Source: Pedobacter lusitanus (lineage in GTDB: Bacteria; Bacteroidota; Bacteroidia; Sphingobacteriales; Sphingobacteriaceae). Taken from it: a stretch of DNA of 64,000 nt. Below are positions 18,875-28,199 of the stretch, piece by piece (within the stretch, counting starts at the first letter, position 1; the number at the start of each line of letters is the position of its first letter). The translations under genes and the position numbers were made by a program. The DNA lies in contig NZ_CP157278.1 of the NCBI RefSeq assembly GCF_040026395.1, forward strand, positions 2,976,001 through 3,040,000, in the 5' to 3' direction. The notes beneath the pieces were generated by a model, which saw only the letters and a program-made list of their open reading frames with translations, was not told where the DNA came from and did not search any database.

Positions 18875-20209
18875 TTAATTTAATTTCTGTTCGAATATAG
18901 CGACTTTTTTTGTTGTAGCAGTTACTTTATATCTATTGTCCTGCCTTAAACCCGCTACCCATACCACTTCTCCGTTTCCATTAATCAGAATTGGAATACT
19001 ATCTTTTTGGGGCAGAGGTATTTTCTCATCAATAAAGAAATTGCTCAGCTTTTTATAATTTCTCATTCCTATAGGCATAAAACGATCCCCTTCCTGCCAG
19101 GTTCTGATAACTACCGGAAAGATCAGTTTATCTGCATCTATAAATGCTTTCCGGGGATTATTTTCAAATACAATCTGCTCAGAATATGAAATATCAAAAA
19201 CCTGATTCCCAAATATTACCTCCTTATCATCCGGATGAATAATACCGTTCAGACCAGTTCCTTCCTTTTCAATTGCAGTCAGTAAAAGCTTACCTCTGTT
19301 TAATGTCAACCGGTGCCCCGTGCTATAGAAAGAAGTACCACTCTGTTTAGATAAGGAGTTCAGTATATCCTCTACTACCGTTTCTGTAAAACCGTAGGGT
19401 TTAAGCAGCTCAAACAAAAGCAACCGTTTAGGATTCAATGCTTTAATTTTATTTAGCGACAGATACATACCGTCTTTCTTTTCCTCAAAAATCTCTTTTC
19501 TCAATTGAATCACGTGCTGCTGCAAAACCATTTCAGTTTCCGCAAAACGGAGAATATTATGTTCGAAAGTCTGTTCAAGATTAGGATTAATCTCCTTAAG
19601 CAGAGGAATCACGCCCAGCCTTAGCTTATTTCTGGCGTAAGCAGTGCTTGAATTAGAACTGTCTTCTACAAAATCATAATTATGCTGCTGAATTGCCTCA
19701 TCGATATCAGCACGCGACAGGAACAGCAAAGGTCTGATCAGACGATCTCTTTTTGATGAAATACCATGTAATCCTGCTATGCCGGTTCCTCTGACCAGGT
19801 TCAGTAAAACTGTCTCTATAGCATCGTCCTGATGATGAGCAACAGCAATATAATCATAGGCTTCCTGCTGTCTGAGTTCTTCGAACCAATGATACCTTAA
19901 ATCTCTGGCAGCCATCTGCGTGGAAACCCGATGTTCAGCGGCATACGTTTTAGTAGCAAAATGCGTTACATACAACGGTACTTCCAGCTGAGTAGCCAGA
20001 GAACTTACAAAACGTTCATCTCTTTGTGACTCTTCACCCCTCAGTCCGAAATTACAATGTGCTATTCCGAATTTAAATCCTGCCAACTTAAAAAGATGAG
20101 CCATCAACACAGAGTCCTTACCTCCGCTTACGGCTAACAGAATTCGCTGATCCGGATTAAATAAGGAATTCTGACCGATATAACCGAGGAAATTTTGTAA
20201 GGGTAACAT
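18875..20209 (-). CDS. tilS: tRNA(Ile)-lysidine synthase
   Basis: Attaches lysine to C34 of the CAU anticodon of tRNA-Ile so that it reads AUA. The PP-loop ATP-binding motif SGGKDS is near the N terminus (LLAVSGGKDSVLMAHL), followed by HCNFGLRGEES and HHQDDAIETVLLNL, all typical. The C-terminal TilS domain is present. The ATG at 20209 (MLPLQNFLGYI) is chosen over an in-frame start at 20248, which would add 13 residues not expected in the family. The gene is divergent from the OstA-like gene. Confidence 0.95.
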   Translation of the reverse strand: MLPLQNFLGYIGQNSLFNPDQRILLAVSGGKDSVLMAHLFKLAGFKFGIAHCNFGLRGEESQRDERFVSSLATQLEVPLYVTHFATKTYAAEHRVSTQMAARDLRYHWFEELRQQEAYDYIAVAHHQDDAIETVLLNLVRGTGIAGLHGISSKRDRLIRPLLFLSRADIDEAIQQHNYDFVEDSSNSSTAYARNKLRLGVIPLLKEINPNLEQTFEHNILRFAETEMVLQQHVIQLRKEIFEEKKDGMYLSLNKIKALNPKRLLLFELLKPYGFTETVVEDILNSLSKQSGTSFYSTGHRLTLNRGKLLLTAIEKEGTGLNGIIHPDDKEVIFGNQVFDISYSEQIVFENNPRKAFIDADKLIFPVVIRTWQEGDRFMPIGMRNYKKLSNFFIDEKIPLPQKDSIPILINGNGEVVWVAGLRQDNRYKVTATTKKVAIFEQKLN

Positions 20210-20300
20210 TCTCCAAAAATAACGATTTGAGGCCAAAAAGCGGTACAAACTAATTATTAGATAAATTTAAAACAGGCGCTTATAATGGTAAGCAAAAAAC

Positions 20301-20308
20301 TAACTTTG
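20301..20308 (+). promoter_or_regulatory. -7 promoter box of OstA-like gene
   Basis: TAACTTTG, perfect TAnnTTTG, four bases before the GTG at 20313. Same leaderless-type spacing as ribH and lipA, and it supports the GTG as the start. Confidence 0.5.
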
Positions 20309-20312
20309 TATT

Positions 20313-23000
20313 GTGCAAAAAATACACATTTCCAGTAAAATAAATACGTTTTTTAACATTCATGGTATGATCATGAATTCATTATATGCTAATCTGACTA
20401 TAAAGATTACAGGGTTTATCCTGTTTTTCTTATTTCCATTGTGCCTTTCCGCACAGCAAAATGTAGTACAATCTGCGCAGCAGCGGACAAAGATTATTCT
20501 GCAGAGCTCAGAGAGAAGTAAAATTATTCCCAAAACAGATATCACCTATCTGAGAAAACCAGTATTCAGGCAGGATAACGCTATTCTGACTTGTGACAGT
20601 GCCGTTTTCTACACTGCAAAAAATTACTTCGAAGCATTTAACAATGTACATATCAACCAGGCAGATACGATCAATATCTATTCAGACTATCTCACCTATG
20701 ACGGAAATGCCAAACTGGCTCACTTAACCAGTAATGTCCGTTTACTGGACAGAACCTCTGTACTCACTACCAATATACTTGACTATGCCATGGGACCAAA
20801 AGTCGGAACCTATGTAAGCGGAGGTAAAATTGTCAATAAAGATGCAACCATTACGAGTAAAAACGGTTATTATTTTGCTAATAGCAGGGATGCCTATTTT
20901 CGTTTTAACGTACTCGTTGTAACAGATCAGAGTACAATAAAATCTGATACTTTAAGATACAACACCTTCAGCAACTGGGCTTATTTCTATGGCCCTACCA
21001 ATATCAGAGAGAAAGACGGCGGTAATCTTTACACCGAAAACGGCGCATATAATACAAAGACAACCTATGCCTATTTCGGAAAAAACAATCTTTACACATC
21101 CGGCAGTAAATCTCTGAAAGGTGACAGCCTGTATTATGACGGACGTGCAGGATATGGTAAAGCAGTAAGAAATATTGTTTTTAAAGATACCATCGATAAA
21201 ATGCTGATGCATGGTCAGCTGGGTTTTTATTATAAGAAAGATCAGCGGACACTCGTTACCAAAAATGCCTATGCGGGTATTGGAACCAGTGATTCCATTA
21301 CGGTCAAAGACGTGAAACGGGCAGACACATTATGGTTGGGTGCCGATACACTGGAGACACAAATGGTGCTTCAAAAGACTTTAAAACTGATCAAAGCACC
21401 AGTGATCAAGAAAGATAATGAACTGGGTGAGGAAGACCGGGAAGGCAGTAAGGTGGGTAGTAAAAAGAAAGGTACAGATACTAAAAAACCAGTTGTTCCT
21501 GCTGCTAATGGCAAAAACCCTAAAACACCGGCCGATGACAAGAAGAATCAGAAAAACAATGATAAACCTGTTTTAACTGCAAAAGACAGCTTAAAAAGAG
21601 ACAGCCTCCTTAAAGCGAAAGTTCCGATAAATAAAATTGACTCCATTCTTAAAAAGACAGCAGAACTGCGGGTCTCCGATCAGCTAAAAAAGGCAGGAGG
21701 CAAGGATAAACCCGATCTGCCCGGGCTAACTGATTCACTGAAAAAGAAAGCCATCATACTCAAAGGCATAGATTCCGTAATTAAAAAAGGCATCCCGGCT
21801 GCTGGTACATTAAAAGGCGATAGTCTGAAAAAGCAAATTAACTTAAAGACTGGCCTGACCTTAAAAGGTGATACGGCAAAACTTAAAACCGACACGGCAA
21901 AGCTTAAAACAGATACCTCGAAAATTAAAAGCGGAATAAAGGGGGCAATTAAAAAAACAACCAAAGACAGTTTGCCATTTAACCCGGCAGACACTGTTCT
22001 TACCCGAAGTATCAAAGCTTATCACCATGTCAACGTATTTAAAACAAATATGCAGGCTAAGGCAGACTCTCTGTTCTATACCAGTGCAGATTCGACCTTA
22101 AGGTGGTATAAAAATCCTATTATCTGGTCTCAGAATTCTCAGCAGACCGGAGATACTATTTATCTGCAGCTTAGAAATAAGAAGATAAATTCCGTACAGG
22201 TTATTCATACTGCATTTGCGGTCAATGTAGATACTGACTCTGCCAAATTCAATCAGATTAAAGGAAAAATGATTACCGGCTTCTTTAAGGACGGAACATT
22301 AACCAGCATGTACGTAGATGGAAACGCTGAAAGTGTGTATTTTACGAAGACTGATGATGGTAAAAAATATGACAAAATGAATCAGACTATCAGCAGCAGG
22401 ATTAAAGTCAATTTCAAGAAAAATGAGATCTCAGATGTAGTGCCTATCAAAGATGTAGAAGGTGCAACTACTCCTGTAGCTGATATTAAACAAGATGTAA
22501 TCCTGACTGGCTTTATCTGGAAACCTGAATTACGACCACGTTCAAAAAGAGAAGTCACTAATCCAAAAGTAGTTGCCAAAGCAAAACCAGTTATAAAAGC
22601 AGGAGCAAAAACCACAGGAAAAACTACCGGAAAAACAGCTCCGGGGACAGCGGTTAAACCTGGTGCAAAAGCAACAGATAAGCCTGCAGTTAAAGACCTG
22701 AAAGATTCAGCAATTGATGCCATTGGCGATCAGATTCCGGGAGCTAAAGGCCTTATCAAACAAGCCACAAAGGATGTGGATTCACTTACCCTGAAAAAGG
22801 CAACAGATAAACTGGCTCCGAAGAAGAACATAGATTCCCTAAACAAGCAGGTTGATTCTCTGAAAAAGAATGTCAATCCATTGAAGCTGGCAGAGAAGAT
22901 TCCGTCAAAAATTACAGATACAGTTAAAAAAGTTTTACCTGCACTGATTAAAAAAGCTGATTCTTTGTCTAAACAGCCTGTTCCTTTAAAAAAGCAATAA
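20313..23000 (+). CDS. OstA-like (LptA/LptD N-terminal domain) envelope protein
   Basis: 895-residue exported protein with an OstA-like beta-jellyroll region, the fold that carries lipopolysaccharide across the periplasm in LptA and LptD. The repeated pattern of short beta strands from about residue 75 to 340 (DSAVFYTAKNYFEAFNNVHI, then ADTINIYSDYLTYDG) matches the family. Residues about 365-560 and 770-895 are Lys-, Ser- and Thr-rich low-complexity linkers with repeated DSLKK/DTAKLK-type units, and a second folded part lies between them (about 560-745). The start is uncertain: GTG 20313 fits the promoter, while ATG 20367 or 20373 would give a cleaner signal peptide. The 3' end overlaps convergent rdgB by 32 bases. 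Confidence 0.8.
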   Translation: MQKIHISSKINTFFNIHGMIMNSLYANLTIKITGFILFFLFPLCLSAQQNVVQSAQQRTKIILQSSERSKIIPKTDITYLRKPVFRQDNAILTCDSAVFYTAKNYFEAFNNVHINQADTINIYSDYLTYDGNAKLAHLTSNVRLLDRTSVLTTNILDYAMGPKVGTYVSGGKIVNKDATITSKNGYYFANSRDAYFRFNVLVVTDQSTIKSDTLRYNTFSNWAYFYGPTNIREKDGGNLYTENGAYNTKTTYAYFGKNNLYTSGSKSLKGDSLYYDGRAGYGKAVRNIVFKDTIDKMLMHGQLGFYYKKDQRTLVTKNAYAGIGTSDSITVKDVKRADTLWLGADTLETQMVLQKTLKLIKAPVIKKDNELGEEDREGSKVGSKKKGTDTKKPVVPAANGKNPKTPADDKKNQKNNDKPVLTAKDSLKRDSLLKAKVPINKIDSILKKTAELRVSDQLKKAGGKDKPDLPGLTDSLKKKAIILKGIDSVIKKGIPAAGTLKGDSLKKQINLKTGLTLKGDTAKLKTDTAKLKTDTSKIKSGIKGAIKKTTKDSLPFNPADTVLTRSIKAYHHVNVFKTNMQAKADSLFYTSADSTLRWYKNPIIWSQNSQQTGDTIYLQLRNKKINSVQVIHTAFAVNVDTDSAKFNQIKGKMITGFFKDGTLTSMYVDGNAESVYFTKTDDGKKYDKMNQTISSRIKVNFKKNEISDVVPIKDVEGATTPVADIKQDVILTGFIWKPELRPRSKREVTNPKVVAKAKPVIKAGAKTTGKTTGKTAPGTAVKPGAKATDKPAVKDLKDSAIDAIGDQIPGAKGLIKQATKDVDSLTLKKATDKLAPKKNIDSLNKQVDSLKKNVNPLKLAEKIPSKITDTVKKVLPALIKKADSLSKQPVPLKKQ

Positions 23001-23553
23001 GTTTACGCATGGCTATGGCGCGGTGGCTGATTTTATTTTTCTGCTCCATATCCATTTCAGCAAAAGTTTCCTGATAACCATCAGGCTGAAAAATGGGATC
23101 ATAGCCAAATCCATTTTCACCAGTCGGAGATTCTCTTAATGTACCATTAATAACACCCTCGAAGAGAAATTCTTCTCCATTACGGATTAGTGAAATCACT
23201 GTAATGAAACGGGCAGCTCTGTTCTGCTGTCCCTGCATTTTCTGTAATACCAGCGCAAGATTTGCTTCATCCCCTCTTTCGCCCGCATAACGTGCAGAGT
23301 AAATACCAGGCTCATTATTCAGTGCTTCAACTTCCAGTCCGCTATCATCACCAAAACAGTCAAGATTGAAATTTTCTACCACAAAGCGGCTTTTTAATCC
23401 TGCATTTCCGGCAAATGTATCTGCTGTTTCAGGAATATCAGTTGTGCAGCCAATATCTTTCAGATTCAGCACTTCATACTGACCTGACAATAACGAACTG
23501 ACCTCTTTAGTTTTATTGATATTATTGGTAGCAAAGACTATTTTACTGATCAT
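22969..23553 (-). CDS. rdgB: dITP/XTP pyrophosphatase (RdgB/HAM1)
   Basis: House-cleaning enzyme that hydrolyses dITP, ITP and XTP to monophosphates, keeping deaminated purines out of DNA. The N-terminal ATNNINKTKE (family: ATxNxxKxxE) and the DDSGLEVEALNNEPGIYSARYAG segment are characteristic; a GYDPIF motif follows. 194 residues, normal. It overlaps the upstream hypothetical gene by four bases (ATGA), so the two form one transcription and translation unit, and it converges with the OstA-like gene with a 32-base overlap. Confidence 0.96.
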   Translation of the reverse strand: MISKIVFATNNINKTKEVSSLLSGQYEVLNLKDIGCTTDIPETADTFAGNAGLKSRFVVENFNLDCFGDDSGLEVEALNNEPGIYSARYAGERGDEANLALVLQKMQGQQNRAARFITVISLIRNGEEFLFEGVINGTLRESPTGENGFGYDPIFQPDGYQETFAEMDMEQKNKISHRAIAMRKLIAFLKEQAV

Positions 23554-24176
23554 ATTGAGAGTTTCTTAAGACTACCCCACAATGTTTTTTTCCCTATCTG
23601 ATCATCAGCCAGCTGATCCAGATTTCCCGAAAAAATAAGTTGTGCGGCATCTTGCATAATAATTTCGTTAACAGGGTGCTCCCCCATTCCCAGATGCAAA
23701 GGCGTGACACCAAAAGAAAGGACAACGTTAAGTTTAAAAAAGCTTTTAAGTTCTTCAAATCCCGTCTGCATACAGGTAGCATAATTCAGCAGGGCAAAGT
23801 CATTTGCAGTTAGCTGAAGTGCTTTCACAATATTCCTGAGTAATTCTTTTCCTTTATCTGTACTGACCTCATTTTGTTCATCATTTACCAGGATAAGGAT
23901 GTTTTTCTGATTCTTACCCAGGTATTTAAATGCCACAGTTTTTACAGCCGGTTGTTTCACTTCAATGACAGGGGCTGCATGTCCGGGCACCTCATTGACA
24001 GCTCCGCTAACAGAGACTGTGGTTTCTGCAACAGCAGTTATATGCTGTGCAGCAGGAGCTGACACAGATTCAGCCGATATTTCAGGAAGTATTTTATCAT
24101 CACTATTGACCAGGTAAATATCTTCAGTAAAAAATAAACGAAGAGCTTCTGCACTGGTGGTTAACTGTTCACCCAT
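23550..24176 (-). CDS. Hypothetical protein, possible DNA polymerase III psi (HolD)-like
   Basis: 208 residues, not confidently recognised. Residues about 1-85 are low-complexity (Ala, Val, Glu, Pro) and look like a linker. The C-terminal part (about 88-208) is a compact alpha/beta unit: KYLGKNQKNILILVNDEQ, then LLRNIVKALQLTANDFALLNYA, then FELKLNV-like strands with LSFGVTPLHLGM and the ending KKTLWGSLKKL. The order of elements, and the closing LWxxL helix, resemble the HolD (psi) subunit of the clamp loader, which ends LWQQI in E. coli; this is a weak structural analogy, not a proven match. Translationally coupled to rdgB by an ATGA overlap. Confidence 0.55.
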   Translation of the reverse strand: MGEQLTTSAEALRLFFTEDIYLVNSDDKILPEISAESVSAPAAQHITAVAETTVSVSGAVNEVPGHAAPVIEVKQPAVKTVAFKYLGKNQKNILILVNDEQNEVSTDKGKELLRNIVKALQLTANDFALLNYATCMQTGFEELKSFFKLNVVLSFGVTPLHLGMGEHPVNEIIMQDAAQLIFSGNLDQLADDQIGKKTLWGSLKKLSI

Positions 24177-24286
24177 GAATTATGCCTTTTTTGGGAAATA
24201 ATTTTTGTGTTAAAATTAGTTAAATATCTTATTATAGCGCCTTATTTTATTACTTTTATACCTTAAAAATACCATTTAGACCTTTT

Positions 24287-24874
24287 GTGAGAAAAATCTG
24301 TATTCTTCTTGTTCTCTGTTTTTTCTATTTAAGTACTGTCGCACAAAGCGTAGCCGTGATCAATGGCAGCCCTGTTAGTCAGAAAGAATTTGTATGGGTA
24401 TATCACAAGCACCGTCCGGAAAACACCAAACCTGCGCTGACAGATTTAATCTCATTTTTAAATATATACATTGATTTTAAGCTTAAAGTTCTGGATGCCC
24501 GTGAAGCCGGGTTGGATAAGGACAGTACCTATATTTCAGAAACCAGGAATTATGAGAAAGCGCTGTTGAATTCAGCGCCTCCAGAAGCAAGGCAGGCAGA
24601 CTTTTCGCTGGTAACCAAAGAATTTAACGAAGCCCTTTTACTTTTCAATATATCAGAAAAGAAAATCTGGGATGGAGCTGAAAATAATGACAGAATGGTG
24701 CATGAATATTATAACGCCCATGCAGAAAATTATTCTTCCCTGTCTTATGATGATTGTAAAAGCGAGGTAGTGCAGGATTATCAGAGACAACTGGAGTGTG
24801 AATGGATCACAGCATTGCGGAAGAAATACAAAATAACCATTGATCAGGGTGCATTGAGTAAACTGATCAGATAA
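24287..24874 (+). CDS. Secreted SurA/PpiC-like protein lacking the isomerase domain
   Basis: 195-residue exported protein with a signal peptide (ending TVAQS). It starts VAVINGSPVSQKEFVWVYHKHRP and continues with helices like the N-terminal chaperone part of long Bacteroidota peptidyl-prolyl isomerases, then ends with a stretch (ALLLFNISEKKIWDGAENND and HEYYNAHAENYSSLSYDD) that resembles the C-terminal end of those proteins. The parvulin domains normally found between the two are absent. It may be a chaperone-only version or a product of internal deletion. GTG start. It is followed 63 bases later by a complete SurA-type gene. Confidence 0.7.
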   Translation: MRKICILLVLCFFYLSTVAQSVAVINGSPVSQKEFVWVYHKHRPENTKPALTDLISFLNIYIDFKLKVLDAREAGLDKDSTYISETRNYEKALLNSAPPEARQADFSLVTKEFNEALLLFNISEKKIWDGAENNDRMVHEYYNAHAENYSSLSYDDCKSEVVQDYQRQLECEWITALRKKYKITIDQGALSKLIR

Positions 24875-24937
24875 TACCGTATACAAATCGTTGAATAATA
24901 GTAAATTTGCAAATAGAATATAATTGAAAATAGTATA

Positions 24938-26305
24938 ATGAAGAAAATTTTATTGGTGGCAAGCGGATTGCTCTTCTTGTTTTTAAATGTACAGTCCCAG
25001 ACAAAAAGCGTAGATAAGGTGATTGCGGTACTGGGAAGCGACGTAATCCTGTTGTCTGAACTGAATCAGCAATATGTGATGTATCTGAATTCAGGTAATC
25101 CATCTGACGAGAAAGTAAAATGTTATATCCTTCAGCAAATGCTGGTTCAACATTTATTAAAGCAGCAGGCGAATATTGACTCTGTAATGGTAGACGATAA
25201 GCAGGTTGATGACGAGCTGGATAAAAGAATGCGTTATCAGATTCAGCGTGCAGGTGGCCAGGATAAGCTGGAAGAGTTCCTTAGCCGTTCAGTATTGCAG
25301 TATAAAGATGAGTTGAGACCTGATGTAAAAGATCAGCTTCAGGCTAATAAAATGCAGGGAACGATTACTGAGAAAGTGAGCATTACACCAGTAGAAGTAA
25401 AAAAATATTACGATTCTTATAAAAAAGACAGCTTACCTGATATTCCGGCTGAGTATGAAGTTGGGGAGATCGTGATTAATCCGGAGCTGACAAAATCAGA
25501 GAAGCAGCGTTTCTTTGATAAGCTTGATGCGATCAGACTTCGTGTTAAAAGCGGAGAAGATTTCGGATTTTTGGCAAAGACCTATTCAGAAGATCCCGGA
25601 TCCGCACCAGAAGGTGGTGATTTAGGTTTCTTTGACCGTACCATGATGGCTAAGGAATTTACGGCCTATGCATTTAAATTAAAACCAGGAGAGCTATCTC
25701 CGGTATTTGAAACAGATTTTGGTTTCCATATTCTGCAGGTTGTAGAACGTAGAGGAGAGCAGGTACATGCCCGTCATATTCTGATTCGTCCGCAGACTAC
25801 CCCGCAGAGTTTAGACCGTGCCAAATTACATGCAGACAGTGTTTATAACAATGTATTGGCAAATAAATTAAGCTTTTCGGCTGCAGCCTCGTTATACTCT
25901 TCCAATAAAGAGTCCAAATACAATGGAGGTATGCTTTTATTTGCAGATAACGTTACAGCAAGAACAACCTTTATTCCTGCAGACAAACTTGATCCAAAAG
26001 TCTTCCTTGTTGTAGATACGATGAAAGTTGGTGAAGTATCCAGACCAGTACCATTCACAGGAGCAGATGGAAAAGAAGGCTATAAGATTATCCTGTTGAA
26101 ATCTAAAATACCGCCGCACAAAGGAAACCTTGAACAGGATTACGCTAAATTCAAAGAAAAAGCGCAGCAGCAGAAAATGGATCGCGTAATGAGTGAATGG
26201 TTTGAAAAAAGAAGAAAAAACACTTACATTCGAATTGACCCGGCATACACATCATGTGATGAATTAAAGATCTGGACTAAGCCAATGCCGGCAGAAACGA
26301 AATAA
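24938..26305 (+). CDS. surA: Peptidyl-prolyl isomerase / outer-membrane protein chaperone, SurA-like
   Basis: Periplasmic chaperone that helps outer-membrane proteins fold. 455 residues with a signal peptide, an N-terminal SurA domain (VDKVIAVLGSDVILLSELNQ) and two parvulin domains, about residues 170-268 and 275-395. The first has the classic features EDPGSAPEGGDLGFF and FGFHILQV; the second begins VHARHILIRP and is more divergent. A -7 box TAAATTTG lies about 30 bases upstream of the ATG. The next gene (MoxR) starts two bases after the stop. The preceding gene is an isomerase-less relative. Confidence 0.9.
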   Translation: MKKILLVASGLLFLFLNVQSQTKSVDKVIAVLGSDVILLSELNQQYVMYLNSGNPSDEKVKCYILQQMLVQHLLKQQANIDSVMVDDKQVDDELDKRMRYQIQRAGGQDKLEEFLSRSVLQYKDELRPDVKDQLQANKMQGTITEKVSITPVEVKKYYDSYKKDSLPDIPAEYEVGEIVINPELTKSEKQRFFDKLDAIRLRVKSGEDFGFLAKTYSEDPGSAPEGGDLGFFDRTMMAKEFTAYAFKLKPGELSPVFETDFGFHILQVVERRGEQVHARHILIRPQTTPQSLDRAKLHADSVYNNVLANKLSFSAAASLYSSNKESKYNGGMLLFADNVTARTTFIPADKLDPKVFLVVDTMKVGEVSRPVPFTGADGKEGYKIILLKSKIPPHKGNLEQDYAKFKEKAQQQKMDRVMSEWFEKRRKNTYIRIDPAYTSCDELKIWTKPMPAETK

Positions 26306-26307
26306 TT

Positions 26308-27270
26308 ATGCAGTACAACAACGACAAAGAGGCAGTAGATGCCCTCCACCGGTTTTATAAGGATATAAAAAATGAAATTGGTAAAGTCGTTATTGGACAG
26401 GATGAAGCTGTTAAATCAGTATTAATCTCTATCCTGAGTAATGGACATTGCTTATTGGTAGGCGTACCGGGTTTGGCAAAGACGCTGCTGGTGCAAACCG
26501 TAGCAGATGTACTGGATCTTAATTTTAACAGAATACAATTTACCCCCGATCTGATGCCAGGGGATATCATTGGCTCAGAGATTTTAGGAGAAGACAGGAA
26601 CTTTAAATTCATTAAGGGTCCTGTCTTTTCTAATATAGTTTTGGCGGATGAGATTAACCGGACCCCACCAAAAACCCAGGCTGCGCTCCTTGAGGCGATG
26701 CAGGAGAAATCCGTTACAGCTGCCGGCCATAAGCATATTTTGCCAAAACCCTTTTTTGTTCTTGCTACCCAGAATCCTATTGAGCAGGAAGGCACCTATC
26801 CTCTTCCCGAGGCTCAGCTTGACCGTTTCATGTTCAATGTTCTGTTGACTTACCCAAGTTTCCAGGAAGAGCTTACTATTGTCAAAAACTCAACCGGCAA
26901 TAATCCCGTCACTTTGAACAGATTGATTAATGCTGATCAGATTCAATTCTTTCAGCAATTGATCCGTACTATACCAGTAACAGACAACGTGCTGGAATAT
27001 GCTGTAAAACTAACCGGAAAAACCCGCCCGGGTAGCCCATTGGCAACTCCTGAAATCAACCAGTATGTAAACTGGGGAGCGGGGCCGCGAGCCTCTCAGT
27101 TCCTGATTCTGGGGGCTAAGTGTCATGCTGCTATTTCTGGTAAATACTCACCGGACATCGAAGATGTTCAGGCAGTGGCCGAGGCTATCCTGCGCCACCG
27201 TATTGTTAGAAACTACCGGGCAGAAGCCGAGGGTTTATCTGTAGAGAAGATCATCAAAAACCTTCTGTAA
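26308..27270 (+). CDS. MoxR-family AAA+ ATPase
   Basis: Chaperone-like AAA+ ATPase (320 residues), often involved in maturing or activating VWA-domain partner proteins. Walker A is GVPGLAKTLL, Walker B is IVLADEINRTPPKTQAALLEAMQE, and a sensor segment ATQNPIEQEGTYPLPEAQLDRF follows, diagnostic for the MoxR group. It starts two bases after the surA stop and is probably in its operon. The usual downstream DUF58 and VWA partner genes are absent; the next gene is a small membrane protein 150 bases away. Confidence 0.93.
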   Translation: MQYNNDKEAVDALHRFYKDIKNEIGKVVIGQDEAVKSVLISILSNGHCLLVGVPGLAKTLLVQTVADVLDLNFNRIQFTPDLMPGDIIGSEILGEDRNFKFIKGPVFSNIVLADEINRTPPKTQAALLEAMQEKSVTAAGHKHILPKPFFVLATQNPIEQEGTYPLPEAQLDRFMFNVLLTYPSFQEELTIVKNSTGNNPVTLNRLINADQIQFFQQLIRTIPVTDNVLEYAVKLTGKTRPGSPLATPEINQYVNWGAGPRASQFLILGAKCHAAISGKYSPDIEDVQAVAEAILRHRIVRNYRAEAEGLSVEKIIKNLL

Positions 27271-27422
27271 CTAACCTCTGCAAACAGCACAATCAGCTTC
27301 CTTCATACTAATCTGCTTACGGGGACTTATTTACCAGCTGCAATTTTGGGTAATTACAATTATGTAATAATTATATTAGTACTCATAAAACAGGAATAAG
27401 TAATAAATTGCGAAACTAAAAG

Positions 27423-27926
27423 ATGGAAAAACAAGAAGGCTATTCCACTAATTCCAATCCACATTTATCAGATCCCCGGGTATTCCTTCCCGATCGGAAG
27501 TCTTCAGGTTTACTCAGGAAATGGATTTATTATCTAACTTTTTTGCTAATCACATTCCTATTTAGCTTCTTATATATCCGCAACCGGCACGAATCCATCG
27601 TTTTTGTAAGCATTTTTATAATTATTACGGTCATTATTATACTAACGAACAAAGAACCTGTCAGTTTAAGCATTTCTATCATAAATAAAACACTGACATA
27701 TACCTATTCCAATAGCTGGGGTCAGACCAGGTGTACGACTGTGGATCTGAAACATGCCGGAGGATTCTATAAATATGATATCAGTAAAGCTGGAAGTGCG
27801 TGGAAGCTTGTACTCTACAATGATAGTATTTTCAGGAACAGGATTTCTATCAGGGCCAGAACCGCAGGTGGTTATAGTGAGGAGCAGTTAGATGAAATCG
27901 TTGCCCTTGTACACCAGTGTAAGTAG
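27423..27926 (+). CDS. Uncharacterised membrane protein with small C-terminal domain
   Basis: 167 residues, not recognised. Two hydrophobic helices (about 36-53 and 58-75) sit behind a short N-terminal tail rich in Ser and Pro, followed by a cytosolic domain of about 85 residues (ISIINKTLTYTYSNSWGQTR, then DLKHAGGFYKYD). The organisation, two helices plus a beta-rich tail, resembles the other small membrane protein at 18392, so they may belong to the same loose group. No functional evidence. Confidence 0.6.
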   Translation: MEKQEGYSTNSNPHLSDPRVFLPDRKSSGLLRKWIYYLTFLLITFLFSFLYIRNRHESIVFVSIFIIITVIIILTNKEPVSLSISIINKTLTYTYSNSWGQTRCTTVDLKHAGGFYKYDISKAGSAWKLVLYNDSIFRNRISIRARTAGGYSEEQLDEIVALVHQCK

Positions 27927-28127
27927 CTGATAGAGAAAAATCTAACACATACGATATAGAAAGAGAAGGTTATTAAAGACTTTCGGTATATTCTCATCAT
28001 CTATTATTTGTATATTAGCTGAAAATTCCGAATACAATTGTTTAAGTCAATTATATTTCGCAATTATTTACTAACATTAACTTTAGTGATTTGATTCATT
28101 TTTTTTCCACTAAATAAATTAGAAGTC

Positions 28128-28170
28128 CACATTCTTATCCCTGTTAACAATAAGAAGGATTAAGAATGTG
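28128..28170 (+). promoter_or_regulatory. Inverted repeat in the upstream region of the Rhs operon
   Basis: CACATTCTTATCC (28128-28140) pairs with GGATTAAGAATGTG (28157-28170), with one unpaired base, forming a stem of about 13 bp with a 16-base loop. It lies 30 bases before the first Rhs start and has no T tract. It could be an operator or a leader structure. Confidence 0.45.
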
Positions 28171-28199
28171 TTGATTCTACATCTTAACAATAACCTCTC

